Shown here piece after piece: positions 16,555 through 24,798 of a stretch of DNA of 36,850 nt; position 1 is the first letter of the stretch, and each line of letters begins with the position of its first letter. The stretch covers positions 1 to 36,850 of the forward strand of contig JAAELY010000421.1 of NCBI GenBank assembly GCA_024226335.1, read 5' to 3'. The position numbers and the translations under genes were made by a program. The notes under the pieces are model-generated. The model was not told where the DNA came from. It saw only the letters and a list, made by a program, of their open reading frames with translations, and searched no databases. Origin of the DNA: a bacterium (GTDB lineage Bacteria > Myxococcota_A > UBA9160 > SZUA-336).

Positions 16555-17493
16555 ATGAAGATCATTCGCACGCCGGAGACCTGCTTCGAAGGCCTGTACC
16601 AGTACGACTTCGAACCGAACTACGCGGAAGTTCCGGACCTCGATGGAGGGCGGCTTCGCGTGCACTACATCGAAGCCGGTCCGAAGGACGCCGTGCCGAT
16701 CGTGTTCATCCACGGCAATCCGACCTGGTCCTATGCCTGGCGCAATGTCGTGCCGACAGTGGCCGAGGCCGGCTACCGGGCGATTGCTGTCGATCTCGTG
16801 GGCCTGGGCCGCTCGGACAAGCCGACGGAGATGAGCGACTACACGGTAGCTCGCCACGTCGAGTGGATTCGCTCCGCCCTGATCGACGCGTTGGACCTGC
16901 ACGACATCACCCTGGTCTTGCAGGATTGGGGTGGCATCGTCGGCCTGCGCATCCTGGCCCAACACGCCGATCGAATCGCGCGAGTCTGTCTGTCGAATTC
17001 GGGAATGTTCCTTCGCGATCCCGCTACACCCATCGAGCCCGAAGATCTCGAACCGAAGGGGCCCTTCGCCGCATTCCAGAAGATGGTCCGCGAGACGCCT
17101 AACTGGGAACACTGGGAAACCGTGCGCATGCTGACGCTGTCGGACCTGCCCCAGGAGGTCGTGGACGGTTACCACGCTCCGTACCCGGAGGCGAAATACC
17201 TGTCCGGCAATCGCCAGTTCACGCAGATGCTCGCCACGACCGCGGACAACCCGCAACTTCCCGACAACTGGGAAGCCTGGCAGGAGATCCAGAAGTTCGA
17301 ACGACCTTTCGTCACGATTTTCACCGACCAGGATCAGATTTCAGCGACCGGTTACAAGGCCTTCGTGGAAAACGTGCCGGGGACCCGGGGACAGCCGCAT
17401 GAGATCATCAAGGGTGGCAGCCACTTCTTCCAGGAAGACGTCGTCGAAGAATTCAACCGCTCGCTAATCGCATGGCTGAAATCGACGGATTGA
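16555..17493 (+). CDS. Haloalkane dehalogenase, subfamily I type (DhlA-like)
   Basis: 312 residues, an alpha/beta-hydrolase. The oxyanion and halide region is HGNPTWSYAW (54 on), the nucleophile elbow is LVLQDWGGIVGLR with nucleophile D124 and halide-binding W125, the catalytic acid is in the FTDQDQI loop (D258/D260) and the base is H290 in GGSHFFQED. GRSDKPTEMSDYT is the standard post-beta4 motif. The acid position after strand 7 and the D-W pair place it in the HLD-I group, which cleaves carbon-halogen bonds of haloalkanes by SN2 attack; a cap Trp (W184 or W187) may complete the halide site. AAGGAAG lies five bases before the ATG. Some close relatives hydrolyse epoxides or fluoroacetate, so the activity needs testing. 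Confidence 0.88.
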   Translation: MKIIRTPETCFEGLYQYDFEPNYAEVPDLDGGRLRVHYIEAGPKDAVPIVFIHGNPTWSYAWRNVVPTVAEAGYRAIAVDLVGLGRSDKPTEMSDYTVARHVEWIRSALIDALDLHDITLVLQDWGGIVGLRILAQHADRIARVCLSNSGMFLRDPATPIEPEDLEPKGPFAAFQKMVRETPNWEHWETVRMLTLSDLPQEVVDGYHAPYPEAKYLSGNRQFTQMLATTADNPQLPDNWEAWQEIQKFERPFVTIFTDQDQISATGYKAFVENVPGTRGQPHEIIKGGSHFFQEDVVEEFNRSLIAWLKSTD

Positions 17494-17502
17494 GCAGGGG
17501 GC

Positions 17503-17526
17503 CCCAACAGGCATCCCAACAGGCAT
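17503..17526. repeat. Tandem 12-bp duplication in convergent gap
   Basis: CCCAACAGGCAT occurs twice in direct head-to-tail contact between the dehalogenase stop and the end of the converging TPM-domain gene. It is a small tandem duplication with no evident function. Confidence 0.7.
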
Positions 17527-17550
17527 TCAGATGGGCAGTGAAGTTCAGGG

Positions 17551-18213
17551 TTATTCCTTGACCACGAGGTGATCGTGCAACTCGTTGTCATCGTCGTCCG
17601 CAATGGGGAAGTGCGGCGTCAGAAGAGCGCCGCAGCGCTCAATGGCCTGCACCATCCCCGCCGCCAGATCACCGCCCTTCACACCGCCGATCATCGAGTC
17701 GACCAGTTCCTGCCAGGTGCTCGCATCGAGTTTTTCGGCGATCGAGCGATCGGCGAGCACCACCGCGCGGTGCTCCATGAGTGACACGAATAGGAGAATT
17801 CCGGTTCGGTCCTGCGTTTGAGTCACGCCGAGTTCGTAGAACTCGATCTGCGCCCGCAGATCCACCTGTTGCATCTGATCGCTGCGAGGCGTCAGCAGGC
17901 GCTGAACCAGATCGAGGCGCGACCCCACTAGCGCCAGCCCGGCGGCAAGCAGGATGGACGCGACGAACCAGAGCCAGTCCGGCCCACCCAATGTCGCCAA
18001 CTGAGTGGGAAGATCGAACAGAAGCACACCCAGTAGAAGCAGAGTGAAGCTAACCGCGGGGATGTGCCCAACAGTCGATGAGCGGCGCACCAGAATGGGA
18101 ACGATCTCTCCAGAAGTGCGCGACTCCGCTTCCGCAATCGCCGCTTCGATGCGTTCTGCGCCGTCGTCGCCAAGTATCCGATGAGCCCAGCTGGGAAGTT
18201 CGTTTGTCACCAT
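17551..18213 (-). CDS. TPM-domain membrane protein
   Basis: 220 residues. The start (ERIEAAIAEAESRTSGEIVPIL) is the opening helix and strand of a TPM (TLP18.3/Psb32/MOLO-1) domain. Two or three transmembrane segments interrupt it (about residues 52-105: FTLLLLGVLLFDL, WLWFVASILLAAGLALVG). The domain resumes with RTGILLFVSLMEHRAVVLADRSIAEKLDAS and GGDLAAGMVQAIERCG. This is the C-terminal partner usually found behind YgcG/LemA genes. It overlaps the preceding TPM gene by seven bases, so the two are translationally coupled. Role unknown; TPM domains have been linked to acid-phosphatase activity and to membrane-protein quality control. Confidence 0.85.
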   Translation of the reverse strand: MVTNELPSWAHRILGDDGAERIEAAIAEAESRTSGEIVPILVRRSSTVGHIPAVSFTLLLLGVLLFDLPTQLATLGGPDWLWFVASILLAAGLALVGSRLDLVQRLLTPRSDQMQQVDLRAQIEFYELGVTQTQDRTGILLFVSLMEHRAVVLADRSIAEKLDASTWQELVDSMIGGVKGGDLAAGMVQAIERCGALLTPHFPIADDDDNELHDHLVVKE

Positions 18214-18965
18214 CCGCCCGATGCTCCTCCACCGCTGAACCCGCCGCCGCCGCCGGAGAAGCCTCCGCCTCCGCCGAAGCCTCCGCCCCCCCCGAAGCCT
18301 CGGCCCCCGCCAGAGCCCAGCGCTCCCATGAACAGGAGCGGGAGAAGGCCCGTCCGGCTGGTGAAGAGGATCAACATGAAGATCGCCATGAAGATCGCTT
18401 TGCGCAGGCTCTGCGAACGGGACATGGGCCGGCTTTGCACAACCATCTGCCCTTGTAGATGGGATCGCAGGTCGATTTCCGGGTTGGTCAAGCGGGCAAT
18501 CTGATAGACGCCGATCGTGACGCCCGCATCCATGTCCCCTTGTCGGAACAGCGGCCTGATTCCCTCGTCGATGATGCGCTTGGAGTAGGCGTCGGTCAGA
18601 GTTCCCTCGAGCCCCTGCCCCACCTCGATGCGTACCTTGCGCTCATCCCGGGCCACCAGCAAGAGCACACCATTGTCGGCCTGCTCGGTGCCGAGCTTCC
18701 ACGCATCCACCACGCGAATCGACGCCTGCTCCATCGTGAGCCCGGCGAGATCGGGAAGCGTCAACACCGCGAGTTGTGTTCCACCGACGCGCTGAAGCTG
18801 ACGGAGCGCCGATTCGAGCTGCTGACGGGTGGCCGGAGACAGAATTCCCGCCTGATCGGTGACGGCCGACCGCAGCGCGGGAACTTTGAATTCACCGGCA
18901 CTCGCACCGCACGCAATCAACAGGGCGATTGCGAGCGTCGCAACAGACGTCCGCCAGGACTCCAT
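18207..18965 (-). CDS. YgcG-type TPM-domain protein with Gly-rich tail
   Basis: 252 residues. A signal peptide (about 1-24, ending SAGEF) is followed by a TPM domain (VTDQAGILSPATRQQLESAL; GGTQLAVLTLPDL; NGVLLLVARDERKVRIEVGQ; GTLTDAYSKRIIDEGIRPLF). A hydrophobic segment follows (about 175-205), then a tail made almost only of Gly, Phe and Ser. The layout matches bacterial YgcG proteins: TPM domain outside, one membrane anchor, Gly-rich end. Its ATG directly abuts the LemA stop codon, and its end overlaps the next TPM gene. With the LemA lipoprotein it forms a three-gene envelope cluster seen in many bacteria; its biochemical role is not settled. Confidence 0.9.
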   Translation of the reverse strand: MESWRTSVATLAIALLIACGASAGEFKVPALRSAVTDQAGILSPATRQQLESALRQLQRVGGTQLAVLTLPDLAGLTMEQASIRVVDAWKLGTEQADNGVLLLVARDERKVRIEVGQGLEGTLTDAYSKRIIDEGIRPLFRQGDMDAGVTIGVYQIARLTNPEIDLRSHLQGQMVVQSRPMSRSQSLRKAIFMAIFMLILFTSRTGLLPLLFMGALGSGGGRGFGGGGGFGGGGGFSGGGGGFSGGGASGGW

Positions 18966-19550
18966 CTAGAAATCGACCTCAGGGGCCTTCTCGACCGCCT
19001 TCTGCTCCGCGGCATCAAGCGCCCATTGAGCCATCTTGTCGTGGTGGTAGAACATGCTGTTGGTCCAACTCGTCGGCGGGACGGTGACCAGGTCGTTGAA
19101 CTGCTTGATGGCCTCGATGTGCCGCTGCCGCGCGATCGTGATGCGGTTTTCGGTTCCCTCGAGCTGAGCCTGAAGCTCGCGGAAGTTGCGGTCGGCCTTC
19201 AGATCCGGATAACGCTCGGCAATCACCATCAACCGTCCCAGCGCCTGACTCAATCCGCCCTGAGCCTGTTGAAACTCCTGGATCTGCTGTGGCGTCGAGT
19301 TCGAGGGATCGATACTCGCTCGAGTTGCATTGGCCCGCGCGTTGATCACCGCCTCGAGGGTTTCCTTCTCGTGGCTGGCGTAGCCCTTCACAGTCTTGAC
19401 CAGATTCGGAATCAGATCGGCGCGGCGTTTGTACTGATTCGTCACCTCCGCAACGGTGGCTTCGACCTGATTCTCGGATTTCGGAATCGACTGGATCCCG
19501 CAGCCCGAAAACAGCAAGAGGCCGATGAGAAGAGTGATGACTGTGCGCAT
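18966..19550 (-). CDS. lemA: LemA-family lipoprotein
   Basis: 194 residues. The N-terminus MRTVITLLIGLLLFSGC is a lipoprotein signal peptide with lipobox L-F-S-G-C17, so the protein should be lipidated at Cys17. The body carries the LemA core: VTNQYKRRADLIPNLVKTVK, YASHEKETLEAVINARA, LGRLMVIAERYPDLKADRNF, LEGTENRITIARQRHIEAIK and FNDLVTVPPTSW. It is a long helical bundle on the envelope. The usual cytoplasmic-tail position is replaced by a lipid anchor, which is a common proteobacterial variant. AGGAGG four bases before the ATG. First gene of the LemA-TPM-TPM operon. Confidence 0.92.
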   Translation of the reverse strand: MRTVITLLIGLLLFSGCGIQSIPKSENQVEATVAEVTNQYKRRADLIPNLVKTVKGYASHEKETLEAVINARANATRASIDPSNSTPQQIQEFQQAQGGLSQALGRLMVIAERYPDLKADRNFRELQAQLEGTENRITIARQRHIEAIKQFNDLVTVPPTSWTNSMFYHHDKMAQWALDAAEQKAVEKAPEVDF

Positions 19551-19695
19551 GACGCCTCCTTTGTCAGATCCATAACGTAGCGCGTCCGCTTCCCGGCCAC
19601 CTCAACGAGACCGCGGCCAGCTTCGGGGACAGGCTAGCCGGACGAACAGACTCGACGGTCGCGCGAGCGGAGTCCGATGGCCCCTGGGACCTCGG

Positions 19696-20448
19696 CTAGT
19701 CCCCGAGCGGCATCCAGTCGTTGACCGGCGCCTGCATTGTCGAGAGATCCCTGGTTCCCGACTGCGCGCAGTGGTACACCATCGCCTCGCGAGCCGAATC
19801 ACACACGTTGTCCAGTGAGCAGTGCATGAGATGGCTGTGAAACACCAGGGTATCACCGGGCTTGATCAGGACCGGCGCTGCATCCGACATATCGTGGTCG
19901 ACGATTTCGAAGTAGCCGAAATTGGCACCTTCGCGGCGATCCGGCACGTGCTCGTGCAAGGGTTCCCGGTGCGAACCCGGTACGACACTCAGGCAACCGT
20001 TGGTCAGGGTCGCCTCCGTGATCGCCAGCCAGATGCCAATCTGAGGCTTGCGATCGAACGGAAAGTAGTGTGAGTCCTGATGCCAGGGCTGGCCCCATGC
20101 ACCGGGATTCTTGAAGATGAACTGCGAGAGAAAGCAGTCGACCTTCGGGCCGATCAAGTCCGCGAGGAGATCGACGAGTACGGGATCGTTGATGAACTCG
20201 TGAAATGCGCCACGGCGATGCAGTTTGAAAACCTTGGAAATTCCGTCTTCGGCGTTTTCTGAAATGCGATCAACGAGATTATTCTCCCCCGTCAAAATCG
20301 CACCTTCCCAGACACCCGGTTTACCGGCGGCCCGACACAGAGAGACGACTTCGTCGTGCATGCGTTGGCGCCGCTCCGAAGACGCAAAGCCCTCGAGCAA
20401 GATGAAACCATCGCGATCGAAGGCTTCTCTCTGATCATTGCCAAGCAT
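19696..20448 (-). CDS. Phytanoyl-CoA dioxygenase (PhyH)-family protein
   Basis: 250 residues. It has the double-stranded beta-helix iron site of Fe(II)/2-oxoglutarate oxygenases: H123-x-D125 in QPWHQDSHYFPFDRKPQIGI, the distal His (H209) in LVFHSHLMHCSLDN, and R220 for 2-oxoglutarate in CDSAREAMVYH. KPGDTLVFHSHL is the classical PhyH strand. By family it hydroxylates a 2-alkyl-branched acyl-CoA or a small secondary-metabolite-type substrate, consuming O2 and 2-oxoglutarate; the actual substrate is unknown. GAGG eight bases before the ATG. It stands alone, with about 145 bp to the LemA gene and 314 bp to the protease gene. Confidence 0.9.
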   Translation of the reverse strand: MLGNDQREAFDRDGFILLEGFASSERRQRMHDEVVSLCRAAGKPGVWEGAILTGENNLVDRISENAEDGISKVFKLHRRGAFHEFINDPVLVDLLADLIGPKVDCFLSQFIFKNPGAWGQPWHQDSHYFPFDRKPQIGIWLAITEATLTNGCLSVVPGSHREPLHEHVPDRREGANFGYFEIVDHDMSDAAPVLIKPGDTLVFHSHLMHCSLDNVCDSAREAMVYHCAQSGTRDLSTMQAPVNDWMPLGD

Positions 20449-20534
20449 CGCTTTCGCCTCACGAATTCCGATGGTGCTGGAATAACGATTCTACTACAGA
20501 ACGCCCGGCGGGAGCGAGCAGGGGCTGAGCCTGC

Positions 20535-20648
20535 CTACTCGGCGGCCGGCGGTTTCCACACCGCGATCGACGGTAACAACATCACGGCCTTCAGGTGTGC
20601 GATCAACAAGACGATCGCCACGATCCAGGCCGGACCAGGAGGAGGCAT
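20535..20648 (-). CDS. Possible small membrane protein (37 residues)
   Basis: The frame reads M-PPPG-PAWIVAIVLLIAHLKAVMLL and ends in a Pro-rich PSIAVWKPPAAE. One hydrophobic helix is plausible. It sits in the 314-bp gap between the protease gene and the PhyH-like gene, in the same frame as, and open back to, the protease stop codon. There is no Shine-Dalgarno, and I recognise no family; it could be a chance frame or a remnant. The rest of the gap (20449-20534 and 20649-20762) shows nothing further. Confidence 0.25.
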   Translation of the reverse strand: MPPPGPAWIVAIVLLIAHLKAVMLLPSIAVWKPPAAE

Positions 20649-20762
20649 CCAGCCGACTTCTGACGCCTGCGCCGTGGGTGACTGATCTCGGCTAGAGGTG
20701 ATCCTTTCCTGACCGACGACGAGAGTCCCTGCGCTGCCACCGTCACGCCGGCCTTGCCTTCG

Positions 20763-21818
20763 TTACGGCTTCTTCACGGCCATCCTCAGCGTTGCGAGCA
20801 AGAGCAGGGAAACCAGCCCCATCGCAATCAAGTCCGGCAGGAGAGGAACCTGGGTCGCATTCGACACGTCGTTATAGAACCAATCGACTGTAGGGTTGAA
20901 CTGCGCCGTGGCGCTCGTGAAGTTGTAATGATCCCCCGAATAACTCGCGGAGTAGCTGCAACGAGCGAAATTGGTCGAAGCGGAAGACTCGAACACGATA
21001 TCGCAGCTCGCGGTCAGCCCCACATAGCTCACGTCGAACGTGTAGTCGTCCGAAGTTCCCGCGAGTTCATCGGTGCCGCTCATCGCGTATTGCAGCGTAG
21101 CCACGTCATCGGCCACCAGCGTCCGCTGCGCCTCCTCGGAGTAGCTTAGCTGCTTCATGACCGCTTCCGTGTCGCCATAACCCAGGAGCGCACCGACATC
21201 ACGAGTCGCGCTCGTCGGAAAGGCATGCGCCCCCGGAAGATCGGACAGCGTGCGACTGAAAGTTGTGGAATCGACCGGACTCGATAGCACGAAAGGATTG
21301 TTGACTCCCTTGAAGAACCAGACGAGTGACTGGTCGTCGTCGCGCACGTCGTCCGAACTTCCATCGATATTGTCCGCACCGTCGTCGAAGCTGAAACCAC
21401 TGGTAACAGCGTACGAGCGAGTGAACTCATCATCAGGCGAGTAGGAACTTCCGGTGTTCGTGTGGCTCAGACCCAGGCAGTGTCCCAACTCGTGAAGCGC
21501 GACAGACTCCCAGTCCATCTCGCCGGAGGGGATATTGGTCGCGCCCCCAGAGAACAGGTTGGGCGATGTGGCGACGCGCGCGCTGAACGTCCGCGCGATG
21601 TTCTCCATCGCCGTACCGATCAATGCGGCGTCAGGATGCGTCGGATCGACACAGATCGTCGTGGTGAAGCTCGCGTTGATTCCGCCATACCCGGGGGGAT
21701 GACTCACTGCATTGGGTTTGATTTCGTCCGAGAAACCGTAGGACCCTGCGCGCGCAGATCCGCTCGACAGCAGAAGGAGAGCGGCGATCAGACAGAGTAT
21801 GGTGCTGGAGTTCTTCAT
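20763..21818 (-). CDS. Secreted matrixin-like zinc metalloprotease with C-terminal anchor
   Basis: 351 residues. A signal peptide (about 1-24, ending SARAG) precedes a domain with the extended zinc motif HELGHCLGLSH (H109, E110, H113, H119), typical of matrixin/metzincin endopeptidases. The usual downstream Met-turn is not obvious. A long Ser/Thr/Asp-rich domain follows (SDDVRDDDQSLVWFF; GTDELAGTSDDYTFD). The C-terminus is a PEP-CTERM-like tail: VPLLP, a hydrophobic helix (LIAMGLVSLLLLATL) and basic RMAVKKP, as expected for sorting by an exosortase-like enzyme; the exact VPLLP form is a variant. Its ATG overlaps the stop of the upstream secreted gene (ATGA), so they are translationally coupled. 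Confidence 0.82.
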   Translation of the reverse strand: MKNSSTILCLIAALLLLSSGSARAGSYGFSDEIKPNAVSHPPGYGGINASFTTTICVDPTHPDAALIGTAMENIARTFSARVATSPNLFSGGATNIPSGEMDWESVALHELGHCLGLSHTNTGSSYSPDDEFTRSYAVTSGFSFDDGADNIDGSSDDVRDDDQSLVWFFKGVNNPFVLSSPVDSTTFSRTLSDLPGAHAFPTSATRDVGALLGYGDTEAVMKQLSYSEEAQRTLVADDVATLQYAMSGTDELAGTSDDYTFDVSYVGLTASCDIVFESSASTNFARCSYSASYSGDHYNFTSATAQFNPTVDWFYNDVSNATQVPLLPDLIAMGLVSLLLLATLRMAVKKP

Positions 21819-22396
21819 CGGATCCTCAGGCCCTCGCGCTCCATGATCGCGCGACAGCGACGCTGTGCGCGCCCCAGGGCGCGAATCTCGGTAACTGCGT
21901 CCCCTGTCCGTTCTCGCAGGCCCTTGAAGCGCACGCGTTTCGCGACATTGACCGTCTCGATTCCATCCTCAGAAACATAACGGGACAGATTGAGCTGGAT
22001 GTCGGTCACGCTCGGATCACTGCTTCCCGAGGCGATCCCATTTCTCGGTCGAGCGGGACTCTCGAGTGCGAGCTTGCGCGTCGCTTCGACCGGATCGAAA
22101 TCGACGACCCCGTCTACCACTACCCCGTCGATCAGGTCCTTCAGCTCTGTCGGCGTTAGGCGGATCTCGTACGTTCCCCGGGACTTCATGAAAACGGGAT
22201 TGTGCACGACAGCACGACCATCGCCGTAGACAGTCAGCGAAGGACCCGACGTCCCACCCACGGGGAGCACCTCCTCGTAGCGCAAAAGGACCTCAGAGGC
22301 CTTCGTCGAGTGAGTGGCGACTCGATCCGCAGAGCGGGCCGAGCTTGCGAGTATCAATAGCAATACGAACACCCCGGCGAATGCGAGAGTGCGCAT
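21815..22396 (-). CDS. Secreted protein of unknown function
   Basis: 193 residues with a clear signal peptide (MRTLAFAGVFVLLLILASSA, cleavage around residues 20-23). The mature part begins with a beta-rich segment (EVLLRYEEVLPVGGTSGPSL, then TVYGDGRAVVHNP) and an amphipathic stretch (RLTPTELKDLIDGVVVDGV). It ends in a very basic region (AKRVRFKGLRERTG, RAQRRCRAIMEREGLRIR). I do not recognise the family. Its last four bases overlap the start of the protease gene (ATGA), so the pair is coupled; an inhibitor, chaperone or substrate role for the protease is a guess. Confidence 0.7.
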   Translation of the reverse strand: MRTLAFAGVFVLLLILASSARSADRVATHSTKASEVLLRYEEVLPVGGTSGPSLTVYGDGRAVVHNPVFMKSRGTYEIRLTPTELKDLIDGVVVDGVVDFDPVEATRKLALESPARPRNGIASGSSDPSVTDIQLNLSRYVSEDGIETVNVAKRVRFKGLRERTGDAVTEIRALGRAQRRCRAIMEREGLRIR

Positions 22397-22539
22397 GGTC
22401 CCCCTCCTTTAACTGAACAGACCGGCCGCGTCCATTCTCGATTGAATGCCTGAAAGGGTCAAGGCAAACATGCATCCCTGTTGATGATTTCTTCATCAAC
22501 TCCATCAAGCGAGGCGCCCGAAGGTGTGAGAACTGCGTG

Positions 22540-24780
22540 CTAGTTGAACGCCGCCGCTCGCTCGATCAGTTCCGACAGGCCCGGTTCATCCGGGTTCTTC
22601 GGCACACCGGGGTGGATGATGCAGACCTGGCAGGCTTCCGCCGCTTCAACGAGATCCCGATAGGTACCCGCGTTGATGTCCGCGATGTAAGCCTGCTTGT
22701 TCTCATCGTAGGCGAACATCATCGAGTTTCTGTCGGTGCATTCGTCACAGGTGGTGCAACGCGGTGTCTCGATAGAGGGCTCGTCTGCATCAGGAACCTC
22801 GGGTTCCACGGCCGGTGTTTCCACCTGGGCCGGCGGATTTGGCTCAGCGTCCGAGACGGGCCTCGAGACCTCCTGGACCTCCCTGCCCTGCTGTGGCGCC
22901 GCTTCACTCTGCAGCTTTTCCTTCTCGAGTTCCCAGCGGCCCTTCTCGCGTTCGAGCAACTGCAGAGCATGCGAGTTGTGAATACCACCCAGTTCCTGCA
23001 GACCGCGCCACATGGCAACGCAACGGCGCGCGGCACGAATCATTTCATCGTCGACGACGAGCTTCCGCAGAATCTCGGCCTCGTCGACCATGAGGACGTA
23101 CGGAACCTTTCCGAGCGCAGCGTCTTCGTCGAGTTCGAGATAGGTCGCGACCGGCACCAGGCCGCTGTGATCGATCTCGTCCGGGATCTCAGCAAAATGT
23201 CTGGCGTAGCGCCTATCGGACGCTGCAAAATCGACAAACGTGTGGGCGACCTGCTCGGTCACGCGTTGCATACCGGCGTCTTCATAGGAGAAGCGTTCGA
23301 CGGGCCAGTCGACCTCAGCCTGAGGATTGTCTTCGATCTGGAAGCGCGCAGCCCAGTCGTCTCCCGCCGCCGGGTCGAAGCTGAAGGAGGGAAAGGTACG
23401 AGAGGTCATCGCCGAGGCCGCAGCAGCGTACGGGGAAAGCGCTGGAACGATCTCGGTCGAGCCCGAGTAGACCCTGAAGATCGCCGGACCCGAGTTCCTC
23501 AACCCGTCGAGAATCCGATGGCTCATCCGGTATAGATTCGAGCTTGCCGTTTGCAGTACGTAGGCACCACCTAGCGAGAGCGCCATATTCGCCAGTAGCT
23601 GGCCGCGAACTCCCAACGAGAATCGACCGTGCCCCAGCGACGACTCTCCCAGGATGTCGCTCGTCTGGGCGAGTATCTTGATCGGCAGGCCCGAGGAGAG
23701 CGCTTCGAGGAGTTCCCCCTTCTCCTTGACGTCCGAGTCCTTGTCTCGCAGACAGACCAGATAGGTCGGAAAGAACTCCAGGTCTTCCGGCACCACGGAG
23801 GTCTCGTCGTAGTGCTCGAAGAAGGCATCGTGAGCTTGCTCGGAGTAGCGGTTCTCCACTTCCAGTTCGGCGACCGCGATGGCCTTGATGAGTTCGACCA
23901 TCTCGGGAATGCGCTCGCGAAAAGCTTCGACCGCACGCATGCAGCTCTCGAATGCGAAGGAGTACGGAGCCTCTCTTCTGGTCCGATCCCCGGAATCGTC
24001 CAGGGCCGGGAAGAATTTCTGTGAGTCGAGAACCGAAAGGACGTAGCGAATCCGCTGCCTCCTGCTTTCTGACAGCGTGCTCACGGAGTCCCGCTTCAAC
24101 ACCCGCGACAGCTTGGCGAAGTCGAAAACGTCGTTGAAACCGCCGCCGACCGCCTGCGCCAGATGTTCCGGATCGCGGGCTTCATCGGACTTCATGAAGT
24201 CGGCCTTCAAGACGTCGGAGAGCCTGAGGACGAGTTTGTCGATCTCCGCCAGCGACGCGCTTGCGCGCTCGCGATTGACCCGTTCCCACGCGCGCCTCAG
24301 CAACACCGAGGGAATCGCCTCGTCGCAGTCTACGACGTCCCCGTCGACCCGAATCGCCCGTCGAGCGTTGCTCAGGCTGTCTTCCAGCGTTGCCGCCGTT
24401 TCCCCGTCACATCCGGAGAGCAATTCCTGTGTTGCCAGATCCCAGAGCTCACTGAGACTGCCCGCTGTTCCGTCCAATACCAGAGCGCGTACACGCATCT
24501 CGAGTTGAAGAACGTGGCTGCGCAACCGCTCTCCGTCGATGCCCCGCGGAGCGATCTCTTGCAAGACTTCGTCCACGACCCGGGAGAGCGGGCGGGCAAA
24601 CTCCTCGCCGGCCTCCTTTTCGACGAGCACCAGCGGGTAGTCGTAGCGAAGCGTCGACAGATCGTTGTAGCCGCTCAGAAGAACGGGGCAAAGACCCGTG
24701 TCCTCAATCTTTCCCCGCGTCGCCGCACCCCTGTTTCGGGTCAGGTGAAAGCGAATCAGATCCGTTTGTTCAGTACTCAT
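22540..24780 (-). CDS. 746-residue Kor-associated protein: degenerate PFOR-like domain plus single-cluster ferredoxin
   Basis: The N-terminal 300 residues are helical and unrecognised. Around residues 365-440 the order GLPIKILAQTSDI, GVRGQLLANMALSLGGAYVL, GPAIFRVYSG resembles the ThDP domain of pyruvate:ferredoxin oxidoreductase (LPVKVLVLDTE, DLGMIAMSYGNVYV, GPSLIIAYS). The ThDP/Mg loop usually reading NTGGQ is replaced (ILGESS), so cofactor binding is doubtful. The segment from about 470 to 620 is conserved-looking but unassigned. A Pro/Glu-rich linker leads to a C-terminal ferredoxin-like domain with C-x2-C-x2-C (CTTCDEC, about 674-680) and a distal Cys pair (ACQVC, 716-719), fitting one [4Fe-4S] cluster. 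It is the last gene of the Kor-Nfn operon, 18 bp after korB. It may be a scaffold or electron-transfer partner. Confidence 0.7.
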   Translation of the reverse strand: MSTEQTDLIRFHLTRNRGAATRGKIEDTGLCPVLLSGYNDLSTLRYDYPLVLVEKEAGEEFARPLSRVVDEVLQEIAPRGIDGERLRSHVLQLEMRVRALVLDGTAGSLSELWDLATQELLSGCDGETAATLEDSLSNARRAIRVDGDVVDCDEAIPSVLLRRAWERVNRERASASLAEIDKLVLRLSDVLKADFMKSDEARDPEHLAQAVGGGFNDVFDFAKLSRVLKRDSVSTLSESRRQRIRYVLSVLDSQKFFPALDDSGDRTRREAPYSFAFESCMRAVEAFRERIPEMVELIKAIAVAELEVENRYSEQAHDAFFEHYDETSVVPEDLEFFPTYLVCLRDKDSDVKEKGELLEALSSGLPIKILAQTSDILGESSLGHGRFSLGVRGQLLANMALSLGGAYVLQTASSNLYRMSHRILDGLRNSGPAIFRVYSGSTEIVPALSPYAAAASAMTSRTFPSFSFDPAAGDDWAARFQIEDNPQAEVDWPVERFSYEDAGMQRVTEQVAHTFVDFAASDRRYARHFAEIPDEIDHSGLVPVATYLELDEDAALGKVPYVLMVDEAEILRKLVVDDEMIRAARRCVAMWRGLQELGGIHNSHALQLLEREKGRWELEKEKLQSEAAPQQGREVQEVSRPVSDAEPNPPAQVETPAVEPEVPDADEPSIETPRCTTCDECTDRNSMMFAYDENKQAYIADINAGTYRDLVEAAEACQVCIIHPGVPKNPDEPGLSELIERAAAFN

Positions 24781-24798
24781 TCGTCGCCTGTTCCTGAA

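Noticed and set aside
18229-18320. GGC/GGA-type repeated codons that look like a low-complexity repeat
   Set aside because: This is the coding sequence for the Gly-rich tail of the YgcG-type protein, normal for the family.
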